A stretch of DNA of 6,589 bases, taken from contig SKKR01000229.1 in assembly GCA_007123655.1 (NCBI GenBank), positions 1 to 6,589 on the forward strand. Direction: 5' to 3'. The stretch comes from Thermomicrobiaceae bacterium. Its GTDB lineage: Bacteria > Chloroflexota > Chloroflexia > Thermomicrobiales > Thermomicrobiaceae. Of the stretch, positions 1 to 6,341 are shown one piece after another. Below the pieces are notes generated by a model that worked only from the letters and a program-made list of their open reading frames with translations, was not told the DNA's origin and did no database searches. The translations under genes and the position numbers were made by a program. Within the stretch, counting starts at the first letter, position 1; the number at the start of each line of letters is the position of its first letter.

Positions 1-607
1 CGGCGATCTCGGACTCATGGTCCCGGAGAATCTTCGCGGTGAGCTCGGCATCATTCCAGCGAGAGACGAGCACATCGGCTTCCAGTTCGCCAGGGATCCC
101 GGCAGAATCCGGTATCGGGCGGGGATAGTCCGTCTGAACCGGCGCCATCGTGCTCATCATTGAGTAGTCGTTGACCCCGTGGAAACCGCCTTCGAATTTC
201 AGGATCTTCGGTCTGCCGGTGAAGGTTCGCGCGATACGCATCGCGTGGAAGGTCGCCTCGGTCCCGGAGCTGACGAACTTGAGCGCTTCCGCGCAGGGAA
301 CCGCGTCGACGATTCGCTCCGCCAGGCGAATAGCGGGCTCGGTGAGCGTGTAGAACGTGGAGCCCTTGGCTGCCTGGGCCTGTACGGCCGCGACGACTCT
401 TGGATGGGCGTGACCTATGAGCATCGGGCCGGACCCCAGCAGGTAGTCAATATATTCGTTGCCATCGACATCATAGATGCGGCTGCCGGCACCATGGTCG
501 ACGACGATCGCCAGGTGGGGCGGGAGCTTGAACGCGCCGGGTGAGCCGAACATGAGCGATTGCGCCTGATCGATCATCGCGCGGTGCGAGTCGCTGCGGT
601 GCGGCAT
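1..607 (-). CDS. Class III PLP-dependent aminotransferase, glutamate-1-semialdehyde aminomutase-like (N-terminal part; gene runs off the left edge)
   Basis: The minus strand from the ATG at 607 stays open to the window edge, giving 202 codons. Seen: residues about 33-67 contain the N-terminal strand pattern with YDVDGNEYIDY, then GHAHPRV. SSGTEA at 113-118 is the PLP-phosphate-binding turn of class III aminotransferases, and KFEGGFHG at 137-144 matches the KFEGCYHG-type motif of the HemL branch, with Gly in place of Cys. The catalytic lysine lies in the missing C-terminal half, so activity cannot be judged. Family members are about 430 residues and transfer or shift an amino group using pyridoxal phosphate in the cytoplasm. 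The start is supported by GGAAGGAG seven bases upstream. An Lrp-type regulator lies 45 bp upstream on the same strand and no heme genes are in view. I therefore infer a catabolic or omega-type aminotransferase rather than true HemL. The family call is firm; the substrate is unknown. Confidence 0.92.
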   Translation of the reverse strand, partial: MPHRSDSHRAMIDQAQSLMFGSPGAFKLPPHLAIVVDHGAGSRIYDVDGNEYIDYLLGSGPMLIGHAHPRVVAAVQAQAAKGSTFYTLTEPAIRLAERIVDAVPCAEALKFVSSGTEATFHAMRIARTFTGRPKILKFEGGFHGVNDYSMMSTMAPVQTDYPRPIPDSAGIPGELEADVLVSRWNDAELTAKILRDHESEIA

Positions 608-614
608 GGGCGTG

Positions 615-622
615 CTCCTTCC
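615..622 (-). promoter_or_regulatory. Shine-Dalgarno site of the aminotransferase gene
   Basis: On the minus strand this reads GGAAGGAG, seven bases before the ATG at 607. It is close to the ideal anti-16S pairing sequence and fixes the start of a gene whose other end is outside the window. Confidence 0.75.
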
Positions 623-652
623 GTATTGCGAGAGGCAAGGACGGATCGCGCG

Positions 653-1177
653 CTACAGGCGTTCCCCGCGAGCCGCGGAGAGTGCCACTACAGGTTGATC
701 CTGTTCGGCTGTTGGAAGGTTACGGGGAAGACGCCAGTCCGGCACCTGTTTGGAGACACGGGGAATGACGTAGGTCTTGCTCCGGAGCACTCCCGGAACA
801 CGGTTGAGGCTCTCCGACACGAAATCATACAGGGCGTCAATCGTTGGGGCGTGAACCTGCAGGCTGATGTCACGGTCGCCAGTCGTGAGCCCTACGTAAC
901 ATACCTCGTCGAGTTCAGCGACCGTGTCTGCCACCTCCTGGACGCGCCCAATCTCAACCTCGAGAAATACATCGGCGGTGACGCTGTATCCCAGGACTCG
1001 TGGATTGACGATCGCGGCGAGGTGGACGACCTCATCCTGAACGAGGCGTTCGATTCGTGCGCGAACGGTCCGCTCCGCAATGCCGAGATACCTGGCGATC
1101 TCCGCGCTCGGACGCCTGCTATCTTCCTGTAAACAACTGATGATGCCCCGGTCGATGCTATCAATCACGCGTGCCAT
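653..1177 (-). CDS. Lrp/AsnC family transcriptional regulator
   Basis: This 174-residue protein has the standard Lrp/AsnC layout. An N-terminal winged helix-turn-helix spans about residues 4-53 (IDRGIISCLQEDSRRPSAEI, then LGIAERTVRARIERL as the recognition region). A ligand-sensing RAM domain follows at about 66-139, with TGDRDISLQVHA in the usual effector-binding, dimer-contact position. The length is slightly above the typical 150-160 because of a polar tail after about residue 150. Family members are cytoplasmic, form dimers to octamers, and respond to amino acids or related small molecules. The ATG at 1177 has AAGGAG (1185-1190) seven bases upstream. The aminotransferase gene begins 45 bp downstream on the same strand, so the regulator probably controls that gene and itself, the usual local arrangement in this family. 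The effector cannot be read from the sequence. A 190-residue open frame on the opposite strand here is a shadow. Confidence 0.95.
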   Translation of the reverse strand: MARVIDSIDRGIISCLQEDSRRPSAEIARYLGIAERTVRARIERLVQDEVVHLAAIVNPRVLGYSVTADVFLEVEIGRVQEVADTVAELDEVCYVGLTTGDRDISLQVHAPTIDALYDFVSESLNRVPGVLRSKTYVIPRVSKQVPDWRLPRNLPTAEQDQPVVALSAARGERL

Positions 1178-1238
1178 ACGTTCGCTCCTTCGCTGTCAGA
1201 GTCATGACGAGTCGCATAGGCCCCGGATTGTGGAGCGG

Positions 1239-1271
1239 GCGGCAGGAGGCATCGAACGGGATGCCTGCCGC
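1239..1271. repeat. Bulged inverted repeat between the membrane-protein gene and the Lrp-type gene
   Basis: The arm GCGGCAGGAGGCAT (1239-1252) pairs with ATGCCTGCCGC (1261-1271). This gives 11 base pairs interrupted by a 3-nt bulge on the first arm, with an 8-nt loop (1253-1260). It sits 18 bp beyond the stop codon of the membrane-protein gene and 61 bp before the regulator start. It could be a weak terminator or attenuator for the upstream gene, or an operator for the autoregulating Lrp-type protein. No T-run follows it on the minus strand, so a classical intrinsic terminator is not supported. Confidence 0.35.
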
Positions 1272-1288
1272 GTCCACGAATCGTGTCC

Positions 1289-1669
1289 TCAGTTCGGCAT
1301 GCCTCCGGTACCGGTTGCCCGGAAATGGAGGTGGATCGCCGAGCGAGCGAGGAGGAGGAGAACCAGGATTACGACATTCGTGAACACGAGGACGAATTGA
1401 GGTTGGACCACCGCGGCGAGCAAGCCGGTCAGCCCGACGATGAGCCCCATAGGAAACGCGATCCATTGTCGACTCAGAACAAGCACGCCGGTGACAATGT
1501 GCGCGAACGCCAGCGCCAAAAACAACCCGGCGCCGGACGTAGCCGTGAACTCTCCTTCAAGGTACCCGAATAGTCCCCAGCCCGCGCCGGTAACGATGAA
1601 ACCACACCCCGCGACGAGCACGTTTCCCGGATACGGAGCCGGTTCGATCCTGCCGGACTGATCTTCCAT
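1289..1669 (-). CDS. Small four-helix integral membrane protein of unknown function
   Basis: This 126-residue protein has a short polar N-terminus of about 15 residues, then four hydrophobic segments: about 16-37 (Gly-rich), 44-65, 70-89 and 92-109. A short tail after about residue 109 contains His, Arg and Gly. I do not recognise a specific family; four-helix proteins of this size include DoxX-like and many uncharacterised groups, but no diagnostic motif is visible. The frame is open to a TTG at 1720, which would add 17 residues. I chose the ATG at 1669 because AGGTGGAG lies nine bases upstream of it. It is the first gene of the minus-strand block; the Lrp-type regulator starts 111 bp downstream, so co-transcription is possible but not shown. 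Even spacing of hydrophobic segments and GC-rich codon use make it a credible gene rather than chance. Confidence 0.72.
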   Translation of the reverse strand: MEDQSGRIEPAPYPGNVLVAGCGFIVTGAGWGLFGYLEGEFTATSGAGLFLALAFAHIVTGVLVLSRQWIAFPMGLIVGLTGLLAAVVQPQFVLVFTNVVILVLLLLARSAIHLHFRATGTGGMPN

Positions 1670-1873
1670 TCCCGATTTCTCCACCTGTTCAGCAAACCAG
1701 TTTGAACTGTGCCGTACCAACGGGCCAATCCTAACAGCATTTCACGATGTGGAACAGGGCCTGTGCTCGTACCGATGGCGCTTCCCCGCCCGACGAGGAA
1801 CGCTGGTAGTACACTTGCTGAAGAGGACTACGTCGACCTCGATAACGCCTGAATCAATCGGAGCAGAACCTAC
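1670..1873. other. Divergent intergenic region between the two transcription blocks
   Basis: These 204 bp separate the divergently transcribed membrane-protein gene (minus) and MBL hydrolase gene (plus), so the promoters of both blocks should lie here. I see no clear sigma-70-type pair for either direction. An imperfect palindrome, CAGTT-TG-AACTG, occurs at 1698-1709, just upstream of the minus-strand Shine-Dalgarno site. It could be an operator half-site pair but is short enough to be chance. No open frame with a convincing start occupies this stretch. Confidence 0.5.
1679..1686 (-). promoter_or_regulatory. Shine-Dalgarno site deciding the start of the membrane-protein gene
   Basis: On the minus strand this reads AGGTGGAG, nine bases before the ATG at 1669. 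It lies inside the longer reading frame that could begin at TTG 1720, and so favours the shorter 126-residue product. Confidence 0.5.
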
Positions 1874-2683
1874 GTGCTAACACCTATTCGAGACAATCGT
1901 TCTGACGACGTCGCTGACGACGCCGATTCGGTCACCTATCTGGGACATGCCACCTCGCTGGTGGAAGTGGACGGCGTCCGTCTCCTGACGGACCCGTTAC
2001 TGCGTCGCCGCACTGCGCACCTTCGTCGACCGAAGTTCTCGCGGAAGCATCGCAATCTCAGCGACGTTGACGCCGTGCTGATCTCTCATATGCACTGGGA
2101 CCATCTCGACATTCCCTCGCTTCAGCAGTTGCCGCCCGGAACCCCGATTTTCGCCCCGGAGGGCGCAGAGATGGTGCTCCGCCGTGCCGGGATCAACAAT
2201 GTAGTCGTGATGCGGGAGGGCGATGAGCGTCCGTTCCGCTCTCTGCAGATTCGGGCGACTCCGGCCAACCACGATGGCAATCGCCCTCCGTTCGGGCCTG
2301 ATGGTGAGGCGCTCGGGTTTCTCATTCGGGGATCCACCGTCGTCTACTTTGCCGGTGATACCGATCTGTTCGATGACATGGAGCACATCGGACAGGATCT
2401 CGACCTCGCACTGCTTCCGGTCTGGGGCTGGGGCCCGTCACTCGGGGAAGGGCATCTGAATCCGGAGCGCGCCGCGACGGCACTGACGCGCCTCCGGCCC
2501 ACGCAGGTCGTACCGATTCACTGGGGGACCTTGTGCCCGATCGGGCTGAAGTGGACTCGCCCGCTGTTTCTCACGGAACCGCCGCGGGAGTTCGCGCGGG
2601 AGGCTGATCGTCAGGCGCCGGACGTGGACGTGCGCATCCTCGAGCCGGGGGGGAGTCTGAGTCTGATCGACCGCGCTAGATGA
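1874..2683 (+). CDS. MBL-fold metal-dependent hydrolase, UlaG/NAPE-PLD-like
   Basis: This 269-residue cytoplasmic-type protein has no signal peptide or membrane helix. Motifs in order: GHATSLVEVDG at 24-34 with LLTDP at 37-41, typical of the UlaG/NAPE-PLD branch; the zinc motif HxHxDH as SHMHWDHLD at 71-79 (His72, His74, Asp76, His77); His133 in ANHDG; Asp162 in GDTD; His194 in GEGHLNPE; and His216 in PIHWGT. All usual dimetal ligands are present, so it should be active. Known relatives include the lactonase UlaG and N-acyl-phosphatidylethanolamine phospholipase D; the exact substrate here is unknown. The start is GTG at 1874, with GGAG at 1860-1863 ten bases upstream. The stop lies 13 bp before the next gene, so the two are very likely one operon. 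That neighbour carries a phosphodiesterase domain, which makes a phosphoester or lipid substrate a reasonable inference. Confidence 0.93.
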   Translation: MLTPIRDNRSDDVADDADSVTYLGHATSLVEVDGVRLLTDPLLRRRTAHLRRPKFSRKHRNLSDVDAVLISHMHWDHLDIPSLQQLPPGTPIFAPEGAEMVLRRAGINNVVVMREGDERPFRSLQIRATPANHDGNRPPFGPDGEALGFLIRGSTVVYFAGDTDLFDDMEHIGQDLDLALLPVWGWGPSLGEGHLNPERAATALTRLRPTQVVPIHWGTLCPIGLKWTRPLFLTEPPREFAREADRQAPDVDVRILEPGGSLSLIDRAR

Positions 2684-2696
2684 TGGAACGCCACGA

Positions 2697-4778
2697 ATGC
2701 ATCTGGCTCGTCGGATCGTCGTCATCTGGGCGATTGATGCACTCGCACTCTGGCTTCTTGCATCGGTCATTCCCGGGCTCGAGCTCCGGGGCTGGATCTG
2801 GGCGTTCTGGGCCGTCGCGGCGATAGGCCTGTTCAACGCGCTCGTCCGCCCGTTTCTCCTCATTGTAATGCTTCCGTTTACGGTCCTGTCACTGGGGTTG
2901 CTTTCCCTTGCGTTGAACGCGTTCATCGTTGTCCTGGCGGATCTGGCACTGCCCGGATTCCACGTTCAGGATTTCATCGCCGCGCTCTGGACGGTGCTCG
3001 GGATCGCGCTGATCAACACCATCGTCACCGGGCTCCTTTCAATCAATGACGACGAATCGTTCTACCGAAACGTGATTCTGCGGTTCGCCCGTCGAACGCC
3101 GGACGCGGAGCCAAGCAGGGAAGTCGGCATGGTCATCCTGGAGATTGACGGGCTGTCCATGCCAGCGCTCCAGACCGCGCTCGGTGAAGGGTATATGCCC
3201 GCGCTTTCCCGGTGGATCGAAAATGGACGGATGCGGGTGACTGAATGGAACTGCGGGCTTCCATCGCAAACCTCGTCCAGCCAGGCCGGTATTCTCTACG
3301 GACGCAGTTTCGGGATCCCGGCATTCCGCTGGTACGAGAAATCTGATAACCGCCTGATGATTTCTAACCGCCCCTGGACCGCGTCAGAGATTCACCGGCG
3401 ACTCTCGGACGGGACCGGCTTGCTGGCCGCGGGTGGCACAAGTCTGACCAATCTGGTATCCGGAGACGCAACCAACGCCGTCATGACCATGAGTTCGCTC
3501 CTGAATGGCGCGAGCACCGTCCGACAGCGAACAAACAGCTACTTCCTCTTCTTTCTAAATCCGTACAGCTTCTCCCGCACGTTCGTCCTCATGGTCTGGG
3601 AGATCCTGCGCGAGGTCGGCCAGCGAACCCGCGGATGGTTTCGTCGACCGCGGGCCCCACATACGCGCGGTGGGAGTTTCCCGTTTTTGCGCGCGGCGGC
3701 GAACGTGTTTCTGAGAGATCTGAACCTCTATCTGCTCATCGAGGACATGCTTCAGGGCACGCCAGTCATTTACAGCACGTTTCTCGGCTACGACGTCGTG
3801 GCGCACCATGCCGGTCCGCTAAACCCGGATTCCCTGCGGACGCTCAAACACTTCGATGAGGGTCTGGAAGCGCTCGAACGAGCGGCAATTCGTTCGTCGA
3901 GGCCGTATGAGTTCGTTTTGCTTTCCGATCACGGCCAGAGCCCCGGTGCCACGTTCCGCCAGCGCTACAGCATCACGCTGGATGAACTCGTCGAGCGAGC
4001 GCTCGATGGTCGAGAAACCGTTGTCAGTCCTCCGGCTGACGATGAAGGCTGGGCGCATCTCAACGCACTGTTTTCTCAGGTGATTCAGGACGAGAGCCCG
4101 GCCGGCCGTACCGCACGCAGAGTCCTCCGGCGCCGGACGCACGACGGCTACGTCGAACTGCGCCCGTCGGACGAATTACCGATCGAGCCCGGAGCCGAGG
4201 TCGTCGTTTGCGCGTCCGGGAACCTCGGACTGGTCTATTTTACGGACACCGCACATCGTCTGACATTCGAAGAACTCGTTGTCCGGTACCCCAGATTGTT
4301 CAACCGGCTTGTCGGTCATCCGGGGATCGGCTTCGTCATGACGCACTCGGACATACACGGGGCAATCGTCATCGGGCGGCACGGAACACACTACCTGCAC
4401 AGCGGCAGGGTCAACGGCTTAGATCCTCTCGAACCGTTTGGCGAAGATGCCCCGGAGCAGCTTCGCCGGCTGGACAGTTTCCCCAACGTCGGGGACCTGC
4501 TGATCAACAGCATGTTCGTTCCGGAAACCGGTGAAGTGGCCGCCTTCGAGGACCTCGTCGGATCGCACGGCGGGCTCGGCGGAGATCAGACCCGGTCATT
4601 TATCATCTACCCTGCGGACTGGCAGTCTCCCGAGGAGCGCATCCCCGGCCCGGAAGGAATACACCATCTCCTGCGCGGCTGGCTGCAGGACGCTCGTCCG
4701 GAACAGGTACCGGTCAGTCAGAAAGAAGGACGTGTACCCGAGCCTGCCGGGCATCCAGGAGCGGACGGTCACCGCTGA
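2697..4778 (+). CDS. Membrane-anchored phosphodiesterase: four-helix 'phage holin family' (YvlD-like) domain fused to an alkaline phosphatase superfamily domain
   Basis: This 693-residue protein has two parts. Residues 1-115 form four hydrophobic helices (about 5-27, 33-57, 58-82, 92-114) with FNALVRPFLLI at 46-56, the signature of the YvlD-like, holin-superfamily-IV membrane domain; despite the name it is not evidence of phage. From about residue 144 comes a type I phosphodiesterase/nucleotide pyrophosphatase-like domain. Its metal ligands appear intact: Asp151 (LEIDG), Thr192 as likely nucleophile in PSQTSSSQAGILYG (matching PxxTFPNxxxxxTG of NPPs), Asp366 and His370 (GYDVVAHH), Asp411-His412 (SDHGQ) and His624 (GSHGGLGG). 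The family cleaves phosphodiesters or pyrophosphates, often in nucleotides, lipids or envelope polymers. Which side of the membrane the catalytic domain faces cannot be proven here. The start is ATG 2697 with a weak GGAA eight bases upstream, 13 bp after the MBL hydrolase gene, suggesting translational coupling. The last 30 residues are polar and probably disordered. Confidence 0.9.
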   Translation: MHLARRIVVIWAIDALALWLLASVIPGLELRGWIWAFWAVAAIGLFNALVRPFLLIVMLPFTVLSLGLLSLALNAFIVVLADLALPGFHVQDFIAALWTVLGIALINTIVTGLLSINDDESFYRNVILRFARRTPDAEPSREVGMVILEIDGLSMPALQTALGEGYMPALSRWIENGRMRVTEWNCGLPSQTSSSQAGILYGRSFGIPAFRWYEKSDNRLMISNRPWTASEIHRRLSDGTGLLAAGGTSLTNLVSGDATNAVMTMSSLLNGASTVRQRTNSYFLFFLNPYSFSRTFVLMVWEILREVGQRTRGWFRRPRAPHTRGGSFPFLRAAANVFLRDLNLYLLIEDMLQGTPVIYSTFLGYDVVAHHAGPLNPDSLRTLKHFDEGLEALERAAIRSSRPYEFVLLSDHGQSPGATFRQRYSITLDELVERALDGRETVVSPPADDEGWAHLNALFSQVIQDESPAGRTARRVLRRRTHDGYVELRPSDELPIEPGAEVVVCASGNLGLVYFTDTAHRLTFEELVVRYPRLFNRLVGHPGIGFVMTHSDIHGAIVIGRHGTHYLHSGRVNGLDPLEPFGEDAPEQLRRLDSFPNVGDLLINSMFVPETGEVAAFEDLVGSHGGLGGDQTRSFIIYPADWQSPEERIPGPEGIHHLLRGWLQDARPEQVPVSQKEGRVPEPAGHPGADGHR

Positions 4779-4800
4779 TCGTCGTTTCGCTCCGCGTTTC

Positions 4801-4828
4801 GAGACAAATCTCACTTCCCGATTACAAT
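4801..4828 (+). promoter_or_regulatory. Candidate sigma-70-type promoter for the amidohydrolase gene
   Basis: GAGACA at 4801-4806 (four of six matches to TTGACA) is followed after 16 bp by TACAAT at 4823-4828 (five of six matches to TATAAT). Transcription would begin near 4835, exactly at the left arm of the inverted repeat at 4835-4856, leaving a leader of about 59 nt. It lies in the 115-bp gap after the phosphodiesterase gene and would let the amidohydrolase be expressed separately. This is a motif match only. Confidence 0.4.
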
Positions 4829-4834
4829 GGCACG

Positions 4835-4856
4835 GGCATGCCGGGGTGAGCATGCC
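4835..4856. repeat. Perfect 7-bp inverted repeat upstream of the amidohydrolase gene (possible operator or leader hairpin)
   Basis: GGCATGC (4835-4841) and GCATGCC (4850-4856) are perfect inverted copies separated by CGGGGTGA. The repeat lies 37 bp before the amidohydrolase start and about 7 bp after the candidate -10 element. That position suits a repressor operator over the transcription start, or a hairpin at the 5' end of the mRNA. No T-run follows, so a terminator for the upstream gene is less likely. Confidence 0.45.
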
Positions 4857-4880
4857 GCGTGCTGCGTTATCCCACGAGCC

Positions 4881-4890
4881 GGAAGGAAGG
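4881..4890 (+). promoter_or_regulatory. Shine-Dalgarno site deciding the amidohydrolase start
   Basis: The purine-rich GGAAGGAAGG ends three bases before the ATG at 4894, and its internal GGAAGG pairing positions allow normal 5-9 base spacing. The reading frame is open far upstream, back to 4531 inside the preceding gene. An in-frame ATG at 4852 has its nearest purine stretch (GGTGAG) only one base away. This site therefore favours 4894. Confidence 0.65.
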
Positions 4891-4893
4891 GAA

Positions 4894-6237
4894 ATGTCCA
4901 GAGAGGACCTCAAGAAACGTGTTTGCGAAGAGATCGACCGGCACGCCGAGCGCATCATCGAGGTCGGGGAGACGATTTTCTATCAACCCGAACTCGGGTT
5001 TAAGGAGATGAAGACCGCCAGGGTTGTTCAGGAGGTGTTCGACTTTCTGGAACTGCAGTACGAAGCCGGCCTGGCCATCACCGGCGTGAAGTCGATGGTC
5101 GACACCGGCAACACTGGCCCGACAGTCGCCGTGCTGGGTGAACTCGACTCCGTGCTGGTTGCCGATCACGAGCATGCGGACCCGGAGACCGGGGCCGCGC
5201 ACTGCTGCGGTCACAACGCACAGATCGCCGCGATGATCGGCACGGCGATGGGAATGCTCGGAGCGAACGCGTTTCCGGAACTTGCCGGGCGTGTCTCTTT
5301 CATGGCGGTTCCGGCAGAGGAGTACGTCGAGATCGATTACCGGAACGAGCTTCGAAAGTCCGGAAAGCTCGAGTTCCTCGGCGGGAAGAGCGAACTCGTT
5401 GCGCTCGGCGCTTTCGACGACGTGGACATGGCGATGATGGTCCACGCCGCGAGTCACGACAACATCGATGGAATGGCAACAGTATCTGCGTCGAACAACG
5501 GATTCATCGGCAAGCAGGCGAAGTTTGTCGGGAAAGCGGCTCATGCCGGAGGTGCCCCGGACCGCGGGGTCAACGCCCTCTACGCCGCGAACCTCGCGCT
5601 CAGCGCCATCAACGCGCAGCGGGAGACGTTCAAAGACGACGACGCGATCCGCATACATCCGATCCTGACCCGGGGCGGTGATCTGGTCAACGTGATCCCG
5701 AATGACGTCCGTTTCGAGTCCATGGTCCGGGGCAAGACGGCGGAGGCGATCGAAGACGCCTCGTTCAAGGTAGATCGTGCGCTTCGCGCCGGGGCCGTCG
5801 CGCTCGGTGCCAGAGTCGAGATCGAGACGATCCCGGGCTACATGCCGCTGGTGAACAACCGGGGCATGGTCGATTACTTCAAGCAGAACTTCCTGACCTG
5901 GTTCGACGAAGACCAGTGGGAAGAGACCGGCCACAAGACCGGTTCGACCGACATGGGCGATCTGGCGCAGATCATGCCGGTCCTGCATCCGAGCGTGGGG
6001 GGATTTGCCGGAGCCGGGCATGGCAGTGACTGGCGGATTACCAACAAAGAGCATGCCTACCTGCTTCCGGCCAAGCTGATGGCGATGACGACCATCGATC
6101 TGCTGTACGGAGATGGCTCGGGAGCGCACGACATTCTGGAACGCGACAAGCCGCCCATGACCCGGGACGAGTATCTTTCGTTCATGCGGGGGATCGTCAA
6201 CGAGGAATCTTTCGACGGAGCGTCGGTCGGACAATAA
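4894..6237 (+). CDS. M20 family metallopeptidase/amidohydrolase (M20D, aminobenzoyl-glutamate hydrolase-like)
   Basis: This 447-residue cytoplasmic enzyme hydrolyses amide bonds of N-acyl amino acids or small peptides with two metal ions; the exact substrate is unknown. Seen in order: ETIFYQPELGFKE at 26-38, matching the family's N-terminal HxxPELgxxE pattern; GELDSV at 82-87 with likely catalytic-site Asp85; DPETGAAHCCGHNAQ at 96-110, with Cys105 and His107 as metal ligands; PAEE at 140-143 (catalytic base and ligand Glu); His184 in MVHAASH; GKAAHAGGAPDRGVNAL at 213-229, the lid/dimerisation-domain motif with His217; GSTDMGDL at 350-357, typical of the AbgA/AbgB branch; and GAGHGSDW at 373-380 with the likely last ligand His376. 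All expected residues are present. The frame extends upstream to 4531 but the family homology begins after 4894, where a strong ribosome-binding site lies. Neighbours are the phosphodiesterase gene 115 bp before and an MFS transporter 104 bp after, which might import or export the substrate or product (inference). Confidence 0.94.
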   Translation: MSREDLKKRVCEEIDRHAERIIEVGETIFYQPELGFKEMKTARVVQEVFDFLELQYEAGLAITGVKSMVDTGNTGPTVAVLGELDSVLVADHEHADPETGAAHCCGHNAQIAAMIGTAMGMLGANAFPELAGRVSFMAVPAEEYVEIDYRNELRKSGKLEFLGGKSELVALGAFDDVDMAMMVHAASHDNIDGMATVSASNNGFIGKQAKFVGKAAHAGGAPDRGVNALYAANLALSAINAQRETFKDDDAIRIHPILTRGGDLVNVIPNDVRFESMVRGKTAEAIEDASFKVDRALRAGAVALGARVEIETIPGYMPLVNNRGMVDYFKQNFLTWFDEDQWEETGHKTGSTDMGDLAQIMPVLHPSVGGFAGAGHGSDWRITNKEHAYLLPAKLMAMTTIDLLYGDGSGAHDILERDKPPMTRDEYLSFMRGIVNEESFDGASVGQ

Positions 6238-6267
6238 GTGGAGCAACACCGGACACCGATCCCGAAG

Positions 6268-6293
6268 GCGGGAGGGCGTCATGGCCCTCCCGC
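6268..6293 (+). terminator. Perfect 10-bp-stem hairpin after the amidohydrolase gene, probable terminator
   Basis: GCGGGAGGGC (6268-6277) pairs perfectly with GCCCTCCCGC (6284-6293) around the 6-nt loop GTCATG. It starts 30 bp after the amidohydrolase stop codon. The stem is nearly all GC and very stable, but what follows is TGTGTGTGCG rather than a pure T-run. It may act as an imperfect intrinsic terminator, common in GC-rich bacteria, or as a 3' end protecting the mRNA. It separates the amidohydrolase from the transporter gene. Confidence 0.75.
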
Positions 6294-6341
6294 TGTGTGT
6301 GCGTCTGCCGATACTCTGGACGAGTGAACTGGTCGAGTTGA

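Noticed and set aside
560..1132. A 190-residue plus-strand open frame
   Set aside because: It is antisense to the Lrp-type regulator and part of the aminotransferase leader, with no recognisable domain.
1698..1709. Palindrome CAGTT-TG-AACTG as an operator
   Set aside because: Five-base arms are expected by chance at this length of intergenic DNA, and no second copy was seen, so it is mentioned only within the intergenic entry.
1997..2386. A 129-residue minus-strand open frame
   Set aside because: It is antisense to the MBL hydrolase, whose full motif set is intact on the plus strand.
2697..3041. A prophage remnant suggested by the holin-like domain
   Set aside because: No endolysin, integrase, structural gene or attachment site is nearby, and the domain is fused in frame to a cellular-type phosphodiesterase.
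4531..4893. N-terminal extension of the amidohydrolase frame by 121 codons into the preceding gene
   Set aside because: The added residues are an out-of-frame reading of the phosphodiesterase C-terminus, and the family homology and a strong ribosome-binding site point to ATG 4894.
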